64,000 bases of DNA from DASTFY01 sp963813375 (GCA_963813375.1 CAWEYT010000023.1:146242-210241), one strand, 5' to 3'. Positions 9,756-19,310 are shown, counted from the first letter of the stretch. Translations and numbers: made by a program. Notes: generated by a model from the sequence alone, not told the origin.

Positions 9756-12071
9756 CTAGAGGTGGGCGACCAGCCCGAGGTCGTGCATGCGGCCGATCGT
9801 CTCGCCGCGGCTCGAAACACCGAACTTGCGGTAGATCGAGATCGCCTGAGACTTGACCGTGTTGCGGGAGACGAACAGCCGCTCGCTGATCTCCGCCAGC
9901 GAGAGATGGGTGGGCAGGAAGGGCAGCAGGCGTAGCTCGGCCGTCGTGAGCGACGACACACCCAGCATCTCGCCTCTGAGCATCTCGAGCTTGGAGAGCA
10001 GCTGAGCGGCCTGAGCCGGCAGGTCGCCGAGTGCCGGTCGATGCTGATGGATGTCGCGGATCTGCCGCAGGGCGGCGCGGGCTCCTCCAGGGTCGCCGAC
10101 GGCGATGTAGGCACGTGCCAGCTCGAGCAACGCCTGGACGGAGACGATGGGGAGCGCGTGGGTGAGCAGCGGCCGCAGTCGACCCGCGCGTCCGGCGAGC
10201 TCACGGGCCGCTTCGGCGTCTCCCCGCTGGGACGCGACGTGGGCTGCCCACGCGTAGACGAGCGCGCTCGTCCAGTAGTCGTCGAAGCTGCCGTCCCGCA
10301 TGATCGCCAGCGCCTGACCCGACAGCGCCTCGGCCTCGTTCCAGTCGTCGCGCTCGATGGCGACGATGCCTCGCTCAGCCAAGGCCACAGGGATGAACGG
10401 CACGACGCCGGCACTCGTCGCCTCGTCCGCGGCGCGAGCGAAGTACACGTCGGCTTGGTCGAGGTCACCTTGGAGCAGGTCGGCCGCCCCAAGTGCGTGG
10501 AGCATGGCCGCCCGGTACGGGCTCAGCGGACTGAGGCCATCCAATGCCACGTGCGCGTCCTGGCGCATCTCGTCGATCCCGTTGCGGCACAGCAGGGCGC
10601 GCAGGTACGCCAGCGAGCTCTCCATCGTGTTCCCGTCGGCCAGGGTGCCGCCGAACGTCGTCCGTTCCGCGGCTCTCGCCCACCGTTCGGCGTCGCCCGC
10701 CCGGCCGATGAGCGCATAGATCAGGGCGCCGTGCACCGCGACGGCGGGCTGGGTCTCGATCAGTTCGTTGGCCGTGAACCACTCCATCCAACGAAGCACC
10801 GTGTCGAGACGCCCGCTGGCCCACACGGGGTTGGCGACCTTGAGCACCAGCCGTGCGACCTGGTCGGCATCTCCCGCGTGCTGGGCATGCTCGATGGCCG
10901 ACTCGGGAAGGTCGTTCGCCTCGTACCATGCCGCGGCGCGGGAGTGGAGCTCCGGGACGATGTCCGGCTCGCGCCGCGTCAACTCGGCGTACAGCAGCTC
11001 GCGGAAGAGCGGGTGATAGCGGTACCGATCTCCGCGGCGATCCAACGGGAGTACCAGGAGGTTGCGGCGCTCCAACCGATCGAGCACGCGGCCGGATCCC
11101 GTGCGACCGGCGGTGACATCGCACAGCGGGCCTGACATGCGGTCGAGGATCGACGTGCGGGTCAGGAACGACACGTCCGCACGCGAGACACGTTGGAGGA
11201 ACTCCGATCGGAGGTAGTCGCCGATGAAACGATCGTCTCCAGTGAACCTGAGGGTGCTCTCCACTCGGGATCCGGCGTTGATGGCGAGCGCCGCGAGGTA
11301 CAGCCCCGCCGGCCAACCCTCGGTTCGGTCGATCAGCTCGTCGGCGAGGTCCTCGGCGGACTCGATACCGGCGGCCACGAGCAGCGACCGTGCCTCCGGT
11401 CGGCTCATCGCGAGGTCATCGACCCCGATCTCAACGATGCCGCCGCGGGCACGCAGCAGCGAGACGGGCACCGGCACCTCCTGTCGAGATCCGATCGCCA
11501 CCTGCGAACCGGTAGGGAGGCGGAGCGCCAGTTCGGCGATGACGTCCCGACATCGACGGTCGGTGAGAGCCTCGGCATTGTCGAGGACGACGGCCACCGG
11601 GCCTGCATCGACGCGATCGACGACACCAGCGCCATCGATGCTGGCCATGCCGGCGCCGGGCGACGCCAACGACCGGAACACCCTCGGCTCGATCCGCTCG
11701 ACGCGATCGAAGAGCACGGCGAGATAGGTCAGGAGCACGGTCGGGTCGTTGTCGCGGGCGTCCACCGACAGCCACACCATTCTCGGTTGCTTGCGCTCGG
11801 CCCACTGTGCCAACAAGGTCGTCTTGCCGTAGCCCGCCGGCGCGACGACGGCGATCACTGAGGGCTGGTGCGTTGCGACGAGGTGATCGACGAGGGCCGT
11901 GCGGGCGACGATTCCCTGGCGGACCGGCGGAGGCTCGAGCTTGGATTCGTCCAACTCGAACGACAGCCGAGGTCGCGTCCGGCGACCCTGCCGTGACACG
12001 GGGATAGGGCGCGCGGGCGCCCGGGTCGTCACCCAGTCGACGCTAATCGCGCCGGCCGGCACGGCCTCCAC
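9756..12071 (-). CDS. MalT/LAL-type ATP-dependent LuxR-family transcriptional regulator
   Basis: Large regulator of the MalT-type STAND family, 771 residues and unbroken. An N-terminal P-loop APAGYGKTTLLAQW (77-90) is followed by a Walker B-like VAVVLDNAEAL and the winged-helix/NB-ARC-like part (RYRYHPLFRELLYAEL). A long TPR-like helical sensor follows (about 370-690), and then a C-terminal LuxR helix-turn-helix LSLAEISERLFVSRNTVKSQ (about 715-765). In MalT, a sugar inducer and ATP drive oligomerisation on boxes with core GGATGA or GGAGGA. Here four palindromic GGATGA pairs flank this gene and its neighbours, including one 46-62 bp upstream of its own GTG start, so autoregulation and control of the sugar/respiration genes are inferred. 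The inducer is unknown. Confidence 0.88.
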   Translation of the reverse strand: MEAVPAGAISVDWVTTRAPARPIPVSRQGRRTRPRLSFELDESKLEPPPVRQGIVARTALVDHLVATHQPSVIAVVAPAGYGKTTLLAQWAERKQPRMVWLSVDARDNDPTVLLTYLAVLFDRVERIEPRVFRSLASPGAGMASIDGAGVVDRVDAGPVAVVLDNAEALTDRRCRDVIAELALRLPTGSQVAIGSRQEVPVPVSLLRARGGIVEIGVDDLAMSRPEARSLLVAAGIESAEDLADELIDRTEGWPAGLYLAALAINAGSRVESTLRFTGDDRFIGDYLRSEFLQRVSRADVSFLTRTSILDRMSGPLCDVTAGRTGSGRVLDRLERRNLLVLPLDRRGDRYRYHPLFRELLYAELTRREPDIVPELHSRAAAWYEANDLPESAIEHAQHAGDADQVARLVLKVANPVWASGRLDTVLRWMEWFTANELIETQPAVAVHGALIYALIGRAGDAERWARAAERTTFGGTLADGNTMESSLAYLRALLCRNGIDEMRQDAHVALDGLSPLSPYRAAMLHALGAADLLQGDLDQADVYFARAADEATSAGVVPFIPVALAERGIVAIERDDWNEAEALSGQALAIMRDGSFDDYWTSALVYAWAAHVASQRGDAEAARELAGRAGRLRPLLTHALPIVSVQALLELARAYIAVGDPGGARAALRQIRDIHQHRPALGDLPAQAAQLLSKLEMLRGEMLGVSSLTTAELRLLPFLPTHLSLAEISERLFVSRNTVKSQAISIYRKFGVSSRGETIGRMHDLGLVAHL

Positions 12072-12116
12072 TCATTCGGTGAACAGCCGGTGAACCGGCG
12101 AGCCCACTCTCGAACA

Positions 12117-12133
12117 TCATCCAGCCTGGATGA
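12117..12133. promoter_or_regulatory. GGATGA palindrome, copy 4 (MalT-box-like operator)
   Basis: Perfect TCATCC-AGCCT-GGATGA between the divergent LAL regulator and DUF1269-like genes. A single extra GGATGA half-site follows at 12156-12161, a layout that could serve both promoters. Confidence 0.7.
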
Positions 12134-12203
12134 CGAGCGCCGGCGTATGACGGGCGGATGATCGTGATCTCCCGCATTCCAACTCGCGATCAGGAGCCGG
12201 TCA

Positions 12204-12725
12204 TTGAGCGAACACAGCGTCGTGCTGACCGTCGCTGCCTACGCCTCCGCCGGGATTGCGGAGCAGGACTTCGACGCCCTGGGGCGCGGCGAGGGAACGG
12301 GGCGAGTACGCCGACGTCGGCGCGGCAGTCCTGCGGAAGGGGGCCGACGGCGCGCTCAGCATCTACCGGAGCGACGGCGTCGCCACCGACGTGGGTTCCC
12401 TTCTCGGCGCAGCTCTCGCCGTCATCGCCGCCCCGGTGGGCATCTCGTTCCTCCAGCCCGTCGCGATCACCCAGGACGGGTGGGCCCGGGTCGCCACGAT
12501 GGTCGGCGATTTCTGGCAGGACATCCCCAGGAGACGCTTCACACGATGACCAACCTGCTCGAGTCCAGCCCCGCCGGGCTCGTCATCGTCGCCGTCGACC
12601 GGACGAGGGAGGACGTCGGGATGCTCCTCCCACAAGCAACCGCGACGATTGCCACGTTCAGCACCGCGGCGGATCTCGGCGCCGACATCACAGAAGCGAT
12701 CGACGATGCAAACGCCGCCGGCTGA
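12204..12725 (+). CDS. DUF1269-like membrane protein (two frame breaks)
   Basis: About 173 residues starting at TTG 12204, with AGGAG seven bases upstream. The opening SEHSVVLTVAAYASAGIAEQ, the middle GEYADVGAAVLRKGADGAL and GSLLGAALAVIAAPVGISF (a glycine/alanine-rich membrane hairpin, in a second frame from about 12290 to 12530), and the ending LLESSPAGLVIVAVDRTRED match DUF1269-type proteins, often found in actinobacterial stress gene groups. The function of the family is not established. It is divergent from the LAL regulator and shares the operator at 12117, so it probably belongs to that regulon. Confidence 0.7.
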   Translation: MSEHSVVLTVAAYASAGIAEQDFDALGRGEGTGRVRRRRRGSPAEGGRRRAQHLPERRRRHRRGFPSRRSSRRHRRPGGHLVPPARRDHPGRVGPGRHDGRRFLAGHPQETLHTMTNLLESSPAGLVIVAVDRTREDVGMLLPQATATIATFSTAADLGADITEAIDDANAAG

Positions 12726-12909
12726 GTCTGCTGTGAGCACTGAGTCAACGACCGGCAGACCGAGACGGGCCGCCATGGTCGTGGCGTGCTCGCTGGGACG
12801 GGCTCGCCGGTCGCGATCGAGCCCGCGTGTTGGCAGGTCAAAGGCCGGGGTCGGTCGAAGATCCGCGCCGTGGTCGCCGAGTTCGAACGCGAGGATTCGA
12901 GGGCCTGAG
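12726..12909 (+). other. gap with a possible short coding remnant
   Basis: The space between the DUF1269-like gene and the next membrane protein. One frame reads with natural-looking codons and ends at 12906-12908 (PVAIEPACWQVKGRG, then KIRAVVAEFEREDSRA), but it has no convincing start. It may be the tail of a small gene whose frame is broken, or chance. Confidence 0.2.
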
Positions 12910-13584
12910 TTGTCACAGACCGCCGATGAGCCGATCTACATCGAACCGCGCTGGCCGCTCGCTCTAGTGCTCTCGACGTTCATCGTCCTGACGATCGTCT
13001 TGCGGGTCGTAGAACCGGACCGCGTATCGATCGGTCCACACTGGCTATTGGCGGCACTCGAGATCGCCCTGCTCGTCGTCCTCATCGCGGCCGACCCGAC
13101 GCACCTCGCCCGACGGGTGAGTTGGCTCCGTCCGGTGGCGATCTCGCTGATCGGTTCACTTGCCCTCATAGCCATTGCCACGAGCGCGATCCTCGTCGTC
13201 GACCTCGTAAGGGGAAGCGAGGTGACCAAATCGGCGACGTCACTGCTGACGTCTGGTGCGCACATCTGGCTTGGAAACGCCGTCATCTTTGGGCTCCTGT
13301 ACTGGGAACTCGACGGCGGCGGACCGCTCGCCCGTTACCGGCACGAACGAGCGCACACCGACTTCGCTTTCTCGCAGCAGCTCAACCCCGAGTTGGCGCC
13401 CGACGGCTGGCGACCCCGATACGTCGACTACCTCATCCTCGGCATCACGACCAGCACAGCCTTCAGTCCCACGGACGTCATGCCCATGAGCGCCTGGGCC
13501 AAGCTGGCGATGGCCGTGCAGTCGCTCATCTCCCTCACCGTGATCGGGCTCGTGATCGCGAGAGCCGTGAATGTATTCACGTAG
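12910..13584 (+). CDS. multi-pass membrane protein, paralogue 1 (DUF1345-like)
   Basis: About 224 residues with four to five hydrophobic segments (LALVLSTFIVLTIVLRVV, LLAALEIALLVVLIA, VAISLIGSLALIAIATSAIL, IWLGNAVIFGLLYWEL, LISLTVIGLVIARAVNVF). It ends with a soluble loop carrying LARYRHERAHTDFAFSQQ and GITTSTAFSPTDVMPMS. TTG 12910 is chosen because the paralogue aligns from just after it and a GAGGG lies upstream. A close paralogue is encoded on the other strand at 17060-17792. It resembles DUF1345-type membrane proteins; the function is unknown. A ClC channel gene follows on the same strand. Confidence 0.75.
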   Translation: MSQTADEPIYIEPRWPLALVLSTFIVLTIVLRVVEPDRVSIGPHWLLAALEIALLVVLIAADPTHLARRVSWLRPVAISLIGSLALIAIATSAILVVDLVRGSEVTKSATSLLTSGAHIWLGNAVIFGLLYWELDGGGPLARYRHERAHTDFAFSQQLNPELAPDGWRPRYVDYLILGITTSTAFSPTDVMPMSAWAKLAMAVQSLISLTVIGLVIARAVNVFT

Positions 13585-13671
13585 CGTTGCGACGATCATG
13601 CCCTCGAGCCCGATACACACGCTTCCTTTGTCCGTCGATGCGCACGACGGTACAAGCGTCGTGGTGACGCG

Positions 13672-14982
13672 GTGACGAGCGAGACGGCATCACCTCCGTC
13701 GGCACCTGCGGGACCGCTCGAGCTCCTCAAGAGTCGGAGCTACGTCGGGCTGCTCGTCTTGGGCGCACTCGTCGGAATCGTGGTGGCCACGGTGGCGTAC
13801 TTCTTCCTGAAGGGCGTGGCCGAGGCGCAGGAGTACCTCTTCACGACCCTTCCCGATGATCTCGGGTTCGACGGGGCACCGGTGTGGTGGCCGCTTCCGC
13901 TCCTCGCGCTGGGCGGATTGGTGGTCGGTCTCACGATCCGCTACCTGCCCGGAACCGGCGGGCACGCTCCCGCCGAGGGATTCAAGCCCTCCGGTGCAGT
14001 CCCTCCGGTCGAGCTTCCCGGCATCATCATCGCGGCCTTCGCCACCCTCAGCTGCGGGGCGGTGCTCGGGCCCGAAGCTCCGCTCATCGCCATCGGCAGC
14101 GGAATGGGCGTCCTGGCGGTGCATCTGGTCCGCCGGAACGCTCCGCAAAGGGCGAGCGTGGTGATCGCGGCCGCTGGCAGTTTCGCGGCGATCAGCACAC
14201 TCCTCGGCTCTCCACTCACCGGAGCCTTCCTGCTCATGGAGGTATCCGGGCTCGGGGGCGCGATGCTCGGCGTCGTGCTCGTACCGGGCCTGCTCGCCGC
14301 GGGCGTGGGCTCGCTGATCTTCATCGGGCTGAACTCATGGACCGGCTTCGGGGACTTCTCGCTCGCGGTCCCCGACATTCCGACGTTCACGACGCCGGAC
14401 GTCGCCGAGTTCTTCTGGGCGGTCGGGATCGGGATCGCCGCGGCCGTCCTCGGAAGCGGCATCCGACGGATGGCCCTGCTGCTCCAGCCTGTCGTCGAGC
14501 GCAGAATGGTGTTGCTGACGCCGGTGGCAGGAATGGCGGTCGCCGGCCTGGCCATCGTCTTCGGTGAGTGGTCCGATGAGAGCGCCTCGCAGGTCCTCTT
14601 CTCCGGGCAGAACGCGCTGCCGGGGCTCATCGAGCAAGCGGAGAGCTGGACGGTCGGCGCGCTCGTGCTGCTCGTCGTCTGCAAGAGCCTGGCCTACGGC
14701 GCTTCGCTCAGCGCCTTCCGAGGCGGCCCGACCTTCCCCGGCATGTACATCGGCGCGGTCGGCGGCATCGCCCTTTCCCACCTTCCCGGCTTGCCGATGA
14801 TCGCTGGGGTTGCGATGGGCATCGGGGCGATGACCGTGGCCATGTTGGGCTTCCCGCTGACGTCGGTGCTGCTGGTCGCCGTCTTCCTGCAAGCCGACGC
14901 AATCGCCCTGACGCCGCTCGTGATCGTCGCCGTCGTCGTCTCCTACGTCACATCCGCACGTCTCGGGCCGTCCGAGCCGTGA
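13672..14982 (+). CDS. ClC-family chloride channel/transporter
   Basis: Unbroken 436-residue integral membrane protein of the ClC family. Signature regions appear in order: GTGGHAP (about 94-100, in place of GSGIP), CGAVLGPEAPLIAIGSG (about 128-144) with the gating-type Glu135 of the GxExP motif, GSFAAISTLLGSPLTGAFLLME, and the C-terminal FRGGPTFPGMYIG (GxFxP-like). The external glutamate is present, which in the family goes with proton-coupled exchange, but I cannot tell channel from exchanger. GTG 13672 follows the upstream membrane gene by about 90 bp. No CBS domains follow the membrane part. Confidence 0.93.
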   Translation: MTSETASPPSAPAGPLELLKSRSYVGLLVLGALVGIVVATVAYFFLKGVAEAQEYLFTTLPDDLGFDGAPVWWPLPLLALGGLVVGLTIRYLPGTGGHAPAEGFKPSGAVPPVELPGIIIAAFATLSCGAVLGPEAPLIAIGSGMGVLAVHLVRRNAPQRASVVIAAAGSFAAISTLLGSPLTGAFLLMEVSGLGGAMLGVVLVPGLLAAGVGSLIFIGLNSWTGFGDFSLAVPDIPTFTTPDVAEFFWAVGIGIAAAVLGSGIRRMALLLQPVVERRMVLLTPVAGMAVAGLAIVFGEWSDESASQVLFSGQNALPGLIEQAESWTVGALVLLVVCKSLAYGASLSAFRGGPTFPGMYIGAVGGIALSHLPGLPMIAGVAMGIGAMTVAMLGFPLTSVLLVAVFLQADAIALTPLVIVAVVVSYVTSARLGPSEP

Positions 14983-15506
14983 ACAGCGCGCGAGTGTGGA
15001 TTTCCTTCGCTGCCGGTAGACGTTCCGGTGCGGCCGATGGCGACGCGACGATTCACCAAATTTGGTTGGCATTTTTCAGTGCTCCGGTCACGTGTCCCGA
15101 CTTCCGATGCGCCCGGAGGGACAATGGGCCTTGCATGCGCACGATGGTCTGCCAGCGCCCCTTCGATGCTCCCACGTGCACCTAACAGGACTCGAACACC
15201 AGCCGCACCATGTTGCCCTGATGGAGGATGCTTGGACAACCGCGCGCGCGTAGCGTCGGAGGGCTCGGCCGGTGGTCTCTCGAATGCCCTGCCGGCTCCA
15301 AAGACCTGGTCGCCACGGTGTTTGCTCGTCGAAGGTCAGCTGCAGCGACGGCTGCGGGCCGAACGGGCCACCCGCTCGGGCTCGGCCGGCGGCGGTCGAG
15401 CAGTCGCGCTTCCAGTGGTCGCGCCGGTCAGCCGTGGTGGCGAGTACGGTCTACGCCAGGTCGGCGAGGCAGCGGAGCGCTCGCGGGCACAGGGAGGAGT
15501 AGCTCC
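14983..15506. other. 524-bp region with no recognisable gene
   Basis: Neither strand gives a protein I recognise. It holds an AT-rich patch with a perfect 12-bp palindrome ACCAAATTTGGT at 15055-15066 followed by a T-rich run, unusual for this GC-rich window and possibly a promoter or operator for the DUF2252 gene. The 3' part (15230-15500) has open frames on + but with arginine/serine-rich, shadow-like content. Confidence 0.3.
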
Positions 15507-17003
15507 GTGACGCATCTCGAGCATGAGACCCACGCTCCGATGATCCTCGGTCCGGTCGAGCCGGGGGTCGTCACGATCGTTCTCGCCGGAGCTGTCACGC
15601 GGTGCCACACTTCACGCCGGTCCGAGCGGGTGGCGCGTGGACGGGCCGCCAGGGCCGAGCTGCCGCGATCGGTTCACGCCGGCTGGGAACCGGCACCGCT
15701 GCGGCGCAATCCGGTCGAGCTCCTCGAGGAGCAGGCCAAGACACGGCTTCCCGAGCTCATCCCGATTCGCTACGGCCGCATGCTCGAGTCGCCGTTCGCC
15801 TTCTATCGCGGCGGCGCCTTTCTCATGGCCGCGGATCTGGCTGACGGTCCGCGGACAGGTCTGCACGCTCAGCTGTGCGGCGATGCGCACCTCTCGAACT
15901 TCGGCGTCTTCGCCGCCCCCGACCGCCGACTGGTGTTCTCGATCAACGACTTCGACGAGACGCTGCCGCGGCCCGTTCGAGTGGGACGTCAAGCGGCTCG
16001 CGGCGAGCTTCGCGGTGGCCGGTCGGGAGCTCGGCTACGACGAGGGCGCTCGGCGCGCCATGGTGACGGACGACCGTCCGGGAGTACCGCCAGGCGATGG
16101 CGAGCTTCGCCACGATGCGGAACCTCGACGTCTGGTACACACGCCTCGACGTGGCGGGCAGCATCCCCGAGCTTCGGCTCGAGCGATCTTCCCGAAGAAG
16201 GTGAGGCAGCTCCAGACGCAAGATCGCGCCGACGCACACGAAGGACAGCCATGCGCGCGCTCGCCAAGCTCTGCACCTCGGTCGATGGTGAGCTCCGACT
16301 CGTTGGTCGGCCGCCGCTCATCACCCCCATCGAGGACGTCCTGCCCGGTGCCGAGAAGGAGCATTTCGAGCACACGATCCGGAACATGATCGCCACGTAC
16401 AGCCGCTCGCTCCCGCGCGACCGGCGAACGCTGCTCGAGAGCTACCGCTACGTGCATGCCGCACGCAAGGTGGTCGGCGTGGGCAGCGTGGGAACGCGTG
16501 CCTGGATCGTCCTTCTCCTCGGCCGCGACGAGTCGGATCCCCTGTTCCTCCAGTTCAAGGAGGCCCAGCCGTCGGTGCTCGAGCCGTTCCTCGGGAAGAG
16601 CGAGTTCGAGCCAGCACGGGCAGCGTGTCGTGGAGGGGCAGCGGATGATGCAGGCCGCGTCCGACATCATGCTCGGGTGGGGGCGGGTCGTGGCGATCGA
16701 CGGCGAGACGAAGGACTTCTACATCCGCCAACTGTGGGACGCGAAGGCGTCAGCCGAGATCGAGCTCATGAATGCCGCGGAGCTGCGGGCGTACGGGCGG
16801 GTCGTGCGGGTGGACGCTCGCCCGGGCGCACGCGCGTTCCGGGGACCGGGTCGCGATCGCCGCATATCTCGGGTCGGGTGATGCGTTCGACCGGGCGATG
16901 GCCATCGTTCGCCGAGGCATACGCGGACCAGAACGAGCGTGACTACACGGCGTTGCAGGACGCGGTCGCGTCCGGAGTCGTCGCCGCCCAGACCGGGATC
17001 TGA
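15507..17003 (+). CDS. DUF2252 family protein (about six frame breaks)
   Basis: DUF2252 proteins are about 450-residue kinase-fold-like proteins common in actinobacteria, with no settled function. GTG 15507 has a strong GGGAGGAG eight bases upstream. Family blocks in order: GRAARAELPRSVHAGWEPAP, LPELIPIRYGRMLESPFAFY, LHAQLCGDAHLSNFGVF, FSINDFDETLP, FEWDVKRLAASFAVAGREL, MRNLDVWYTRLDV, KVVGVGSVGTRAWIVLL, FLQFKEAQPSVLEPFLGKS, QRVVEGQRMMQAASDIMLGW, and FAEAYADQNERDYTALQDAV. Breaks lie near 15970, 16070, 16200, 16250, 16610, 16840 and 16900. Every expected block survives, so sequence error is favoured over a pseudogene. Confidence 0.8.
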   Translation: MTHLEHETHAPMILGPVEPGVVTIVLAGAVTRCHTSRRSERVARGRAARAELPRSVHAGWEPAPLRRNPVELLEEQAKTRLPELIPIRYGRMLESPFAFYRGGAFLMAADLADGPRTGLHAQLCGDAHLSNFGVFAAPDRRLVFSINDFDETLPRPVRVGRQAARGELRGGRSGARLRRGRSARHGDGRPSGSTARRWRASPRCGTSTSGTHASTWRAASPSFGSSDLPEEGEAAPDARSRRRTRRTAMRALAKLCTSVDGELRLVGRPPLITPIEDVLPGAEKEHFEHTIRNMIATYSRSLPRDRRTLLESYRYVHAARKVVGVGSVGTRAWIVLLLGRDESDPLFLQFKEAQPSVLEPFLGKSEFEPARAACRGGAADDAGRVRHHARVGAGRGDRRRDEGLLHPPTVGREGVSRDRAHECRGAAGVRAGRAGGRSPGRTRVPGTGSRSPHISGRVMRSTGRWPSFAEAYADQNERDYTALQDAVASGVVAAQTGI

Positions 17004-17059
17004 ACAGGCCCGGGCTCACGTACGGATGTGAAGCGCGTGAACGCCATCGCGCCGACGGT

Positions 17060-17792
17060 CTACGAGAAGACGTTCACGGCTCTCGCGATCACGAGCCCGA
17101 TCACGGTGAGCGAGATGAGCTGACTGCCAGGCCATCGTCAGCTTGGCCCAGGCCGTCATCGGCATGACGTCCGTGGGGCTGAATGCGGTGCTGGTGGTGA
17201 TGCCGAGGACGAGGTAGTCGACGTAGACAGGCCGCCAGCCCGCCGGCGCAAGCTCAGGGTTCAGCTGTTGCGAGAACGCGAAGTCAGGATGGCGCCGCTC
17301 CCCCCGGTAGCGGGCGAGCGGCCCGCCGCTGTCGAGCTCCCAGTACAGCAGCCCGAAGATCAGGGCGTTCCCGAGCCAGATGGTCGCGCCCGCGGCGAGC
17401 AATGAGCCCGCCGACTCGGTCACCGTGCTGCCCCTGACCAGGTCGGCAATCAGCAGGAGGCTTGCCACCATGGTCACGACGGCGAGCGAACTGATGAGCG
17501 TGATCGAGACCGGCCGCAACCACCTGACGCGTCGAGCGAGATGCGTCGGGTTGGCCGCGATCAGCACGACCAGGAGTGCGATCTCGAGCGCCGGCACGAG
17601 CCAGCGTGCTCCCACGAACACTCCGTGCGGCTCTACCAGGCGCCGCACCACGGTCAGGATGATGAAGAGCGAGCACGCCAATGCGATCGGCCAGCGCGGT
17701 TCGATGTGGATCGGCTCGGCGAAGCTCGGCGTGGACTCGCCATCCGGCTCCGGCGCAGCTTCCTCGTCGACCACTCGCACGACGGTACCCAC
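17060..17792 (-). CDS. multi-pass membrane protein, paralogue 2 (DUF1345-like, one frame break)
   Basis: Close relative of the protein at 12910-13584: it shares PIHIEPRWPIAL, LEIALLVVLIAANPTHLARR, IWLGNALIFGLLYWELDSGG, FAFSQQLNPELAPAGWRP and GITTSTAFSPTDVMPM. An extra base near 17125 shifts the end; without it the protein ends WQSLISLTVIGLVIARAVNVFS at TAG 17060, matching the paralogue. The GTG start at 17792 gives an acidic leader (VVDEEAAPEPDGES) absent from paralogue 1. It converges with the DUF2252 gene. Confidence 0.75.
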
Positions 17793-17946
17793 CGGGGGGC
17801 GTCGAGGGTTGGATCACACCGTCTCGAGTGTTGTCGACCAACTGTTGGCGAGTCGCGGCCGGCCGGCCATCCGGACGTGGCGTGGGCGTCACATGCCCTC
17901 CGTACGGTCGAGGGCGTCGACTGAGGATGCCCAAGGAGGAACGGCG

Positions 17947-19300
17947 ATGGGTCTGACACGGCGAGCGCTCATCCGGAACAGTGCCTACGCGGGCCTGGGG
18001 GTGGCGGTGCTCGGACGGCTGGAGACGGTGTTCGGATCATCACCTGCGTACGCGGCGACGTCCGAGCTCAGCGCCGGCTACGGACCGTTGCTGCCTGATC
18101 CTGCCGGCCAGCTCGACCTTCCGCGCGGATTCTCGTATCGCGTGGTCACGCAGACCGGCGAGCCGCTCAAGGGCGCGGCCGGACTGGTCCCGGGCAGCCA
18201 TGACGGATCGGCTGCTTTCGCCGCGGCGAGGGGTCACACGTTTCTGGTGCAGAACCACGAGCAGGATGAGGGAGCCGACGTGCCGGTGGTGGCGCCCCAG
18301 GGCTTCGTGTACGACCCCGGAGCGGAGGGCGGCACGACGACGTTGCTGCTCGATCCCGCCGGGTCACTCGTCCAGCACTACGTGAGCCTCGGCGGTACCA
18401 ACAGCAACTGCGCCGGAGGCAGGACCCCGTGGGGTACGTGGCTGACGTGCGAGGAGACCGACCAACGGGCCGAGGGTCGCTACATCAAGGACCACGGCTT
18501 CGTGTTCGAGGTGTCACCGCAAGAGCCCAATCGCAACCGTGATCCGTTCCCGCTGCACCGCGCTCGGCCGCTTCGAGCACGAGGCGGTGTGCGTGGACCC
18601 TCATCGCGGCTGCCTCTACCTGACGGAAGACGCCAGCGAGCCGAACGGCCTGTTCTATCGGTTCAGCCCCAGGCGCCTGCCCAGCACGGTGCACAGCCTG
18701 CGGGCCGGTGGGCTCCTCGAGGCCATGTACGCGCGCGATCTCCCCGACCTCTCCATGGCGACCGAGATCGGGTCCTCGTACCGAGTCCGGTGGAAGGCTG
18801 TGCCGGATCCGCTGGCCGCGGTGACGCCGACCAGGATGCAACTCGATCCCATCACCAGGAGCCGCAAGCTCGAGGGCACCTGGTGGGGGAACGGACGGGT
18901 CTACTTCGTGTGCTCCTACGCCCGTCGTGACGACGGTAGCGCCAAGGAGCACGACGGCCAGGTCTGGACCTACGACCCTGCGCGCGAGCGGATTCGTCTG
19001 GAGGTCCTGTTCGCGGTCAACACGGACCCGAGCTCGGACCGGCCGGACGGCCCCGACAACATCAGTGTCTCTCCCTACGGCGGGCTGCTGCTGGCCGAGG
19101 ACGGGGAAGGCGTCCAACACCTCCTCGGCGTCACGCCCGACAGCGCGACGTTCCTCCTGGCGCGCAACACGCTGAACGATTCGGAGTTCACCGGGCCAGT
19201 CTTCTCGCCCGATGCCAAGACCTTGTTCGTCAACGTCCAGGACCCTGGCATCGTGTACGCGATCCGCGGACCGTGGCGCCGCGCCGGCGGCCTCGCCTGA
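17947..19300 (+). CDS. PhoX/DUF839-type Tat-secreted protein 1 (one frame break)
   Basis: PhoX-family proteins are Ca/Fe-dependent alkaline phosphatases exported by the Tat pathway. ATG 17947 has AAGGAGG just upstream. The leader LTRRALIRNSAYAGLGVAV carries twin arginines and ends near SPAYAAT. Family blocks: NHEQDEGADVPVV, NSNCAGGRTPWGTWLTCEET (about 155-174), FEHEAVCVDPHRGCLYLTED (after a break near 18545), GRVYFVCSYARRDDG, DGPDNISVSPYGGLLLAEDG and GPVFSPDAKTLFVNVQDPG. Length is about 450 residues. A second, shorter PhoX-like protein lies at 23679-24858. Phosphatase activity is assumed from the family and is not certain for every member. Confidence 0.85.
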
Positions 19301-19310
19301 CGAAGCGCAA

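Noticed and set aside
15181..15200. GGACTCGAAC, resembling a tRNA T-arm on the minus strand
   Set aside because: The flanking bases do not form a T-stem or acceptor stem, and no anticodon arm is found.
16640..16650. GGATGA inside the DUF2252 gene as another regulon site
   Set aside because: No TCATCC partner at the 5-base spacing and within coding sequence.
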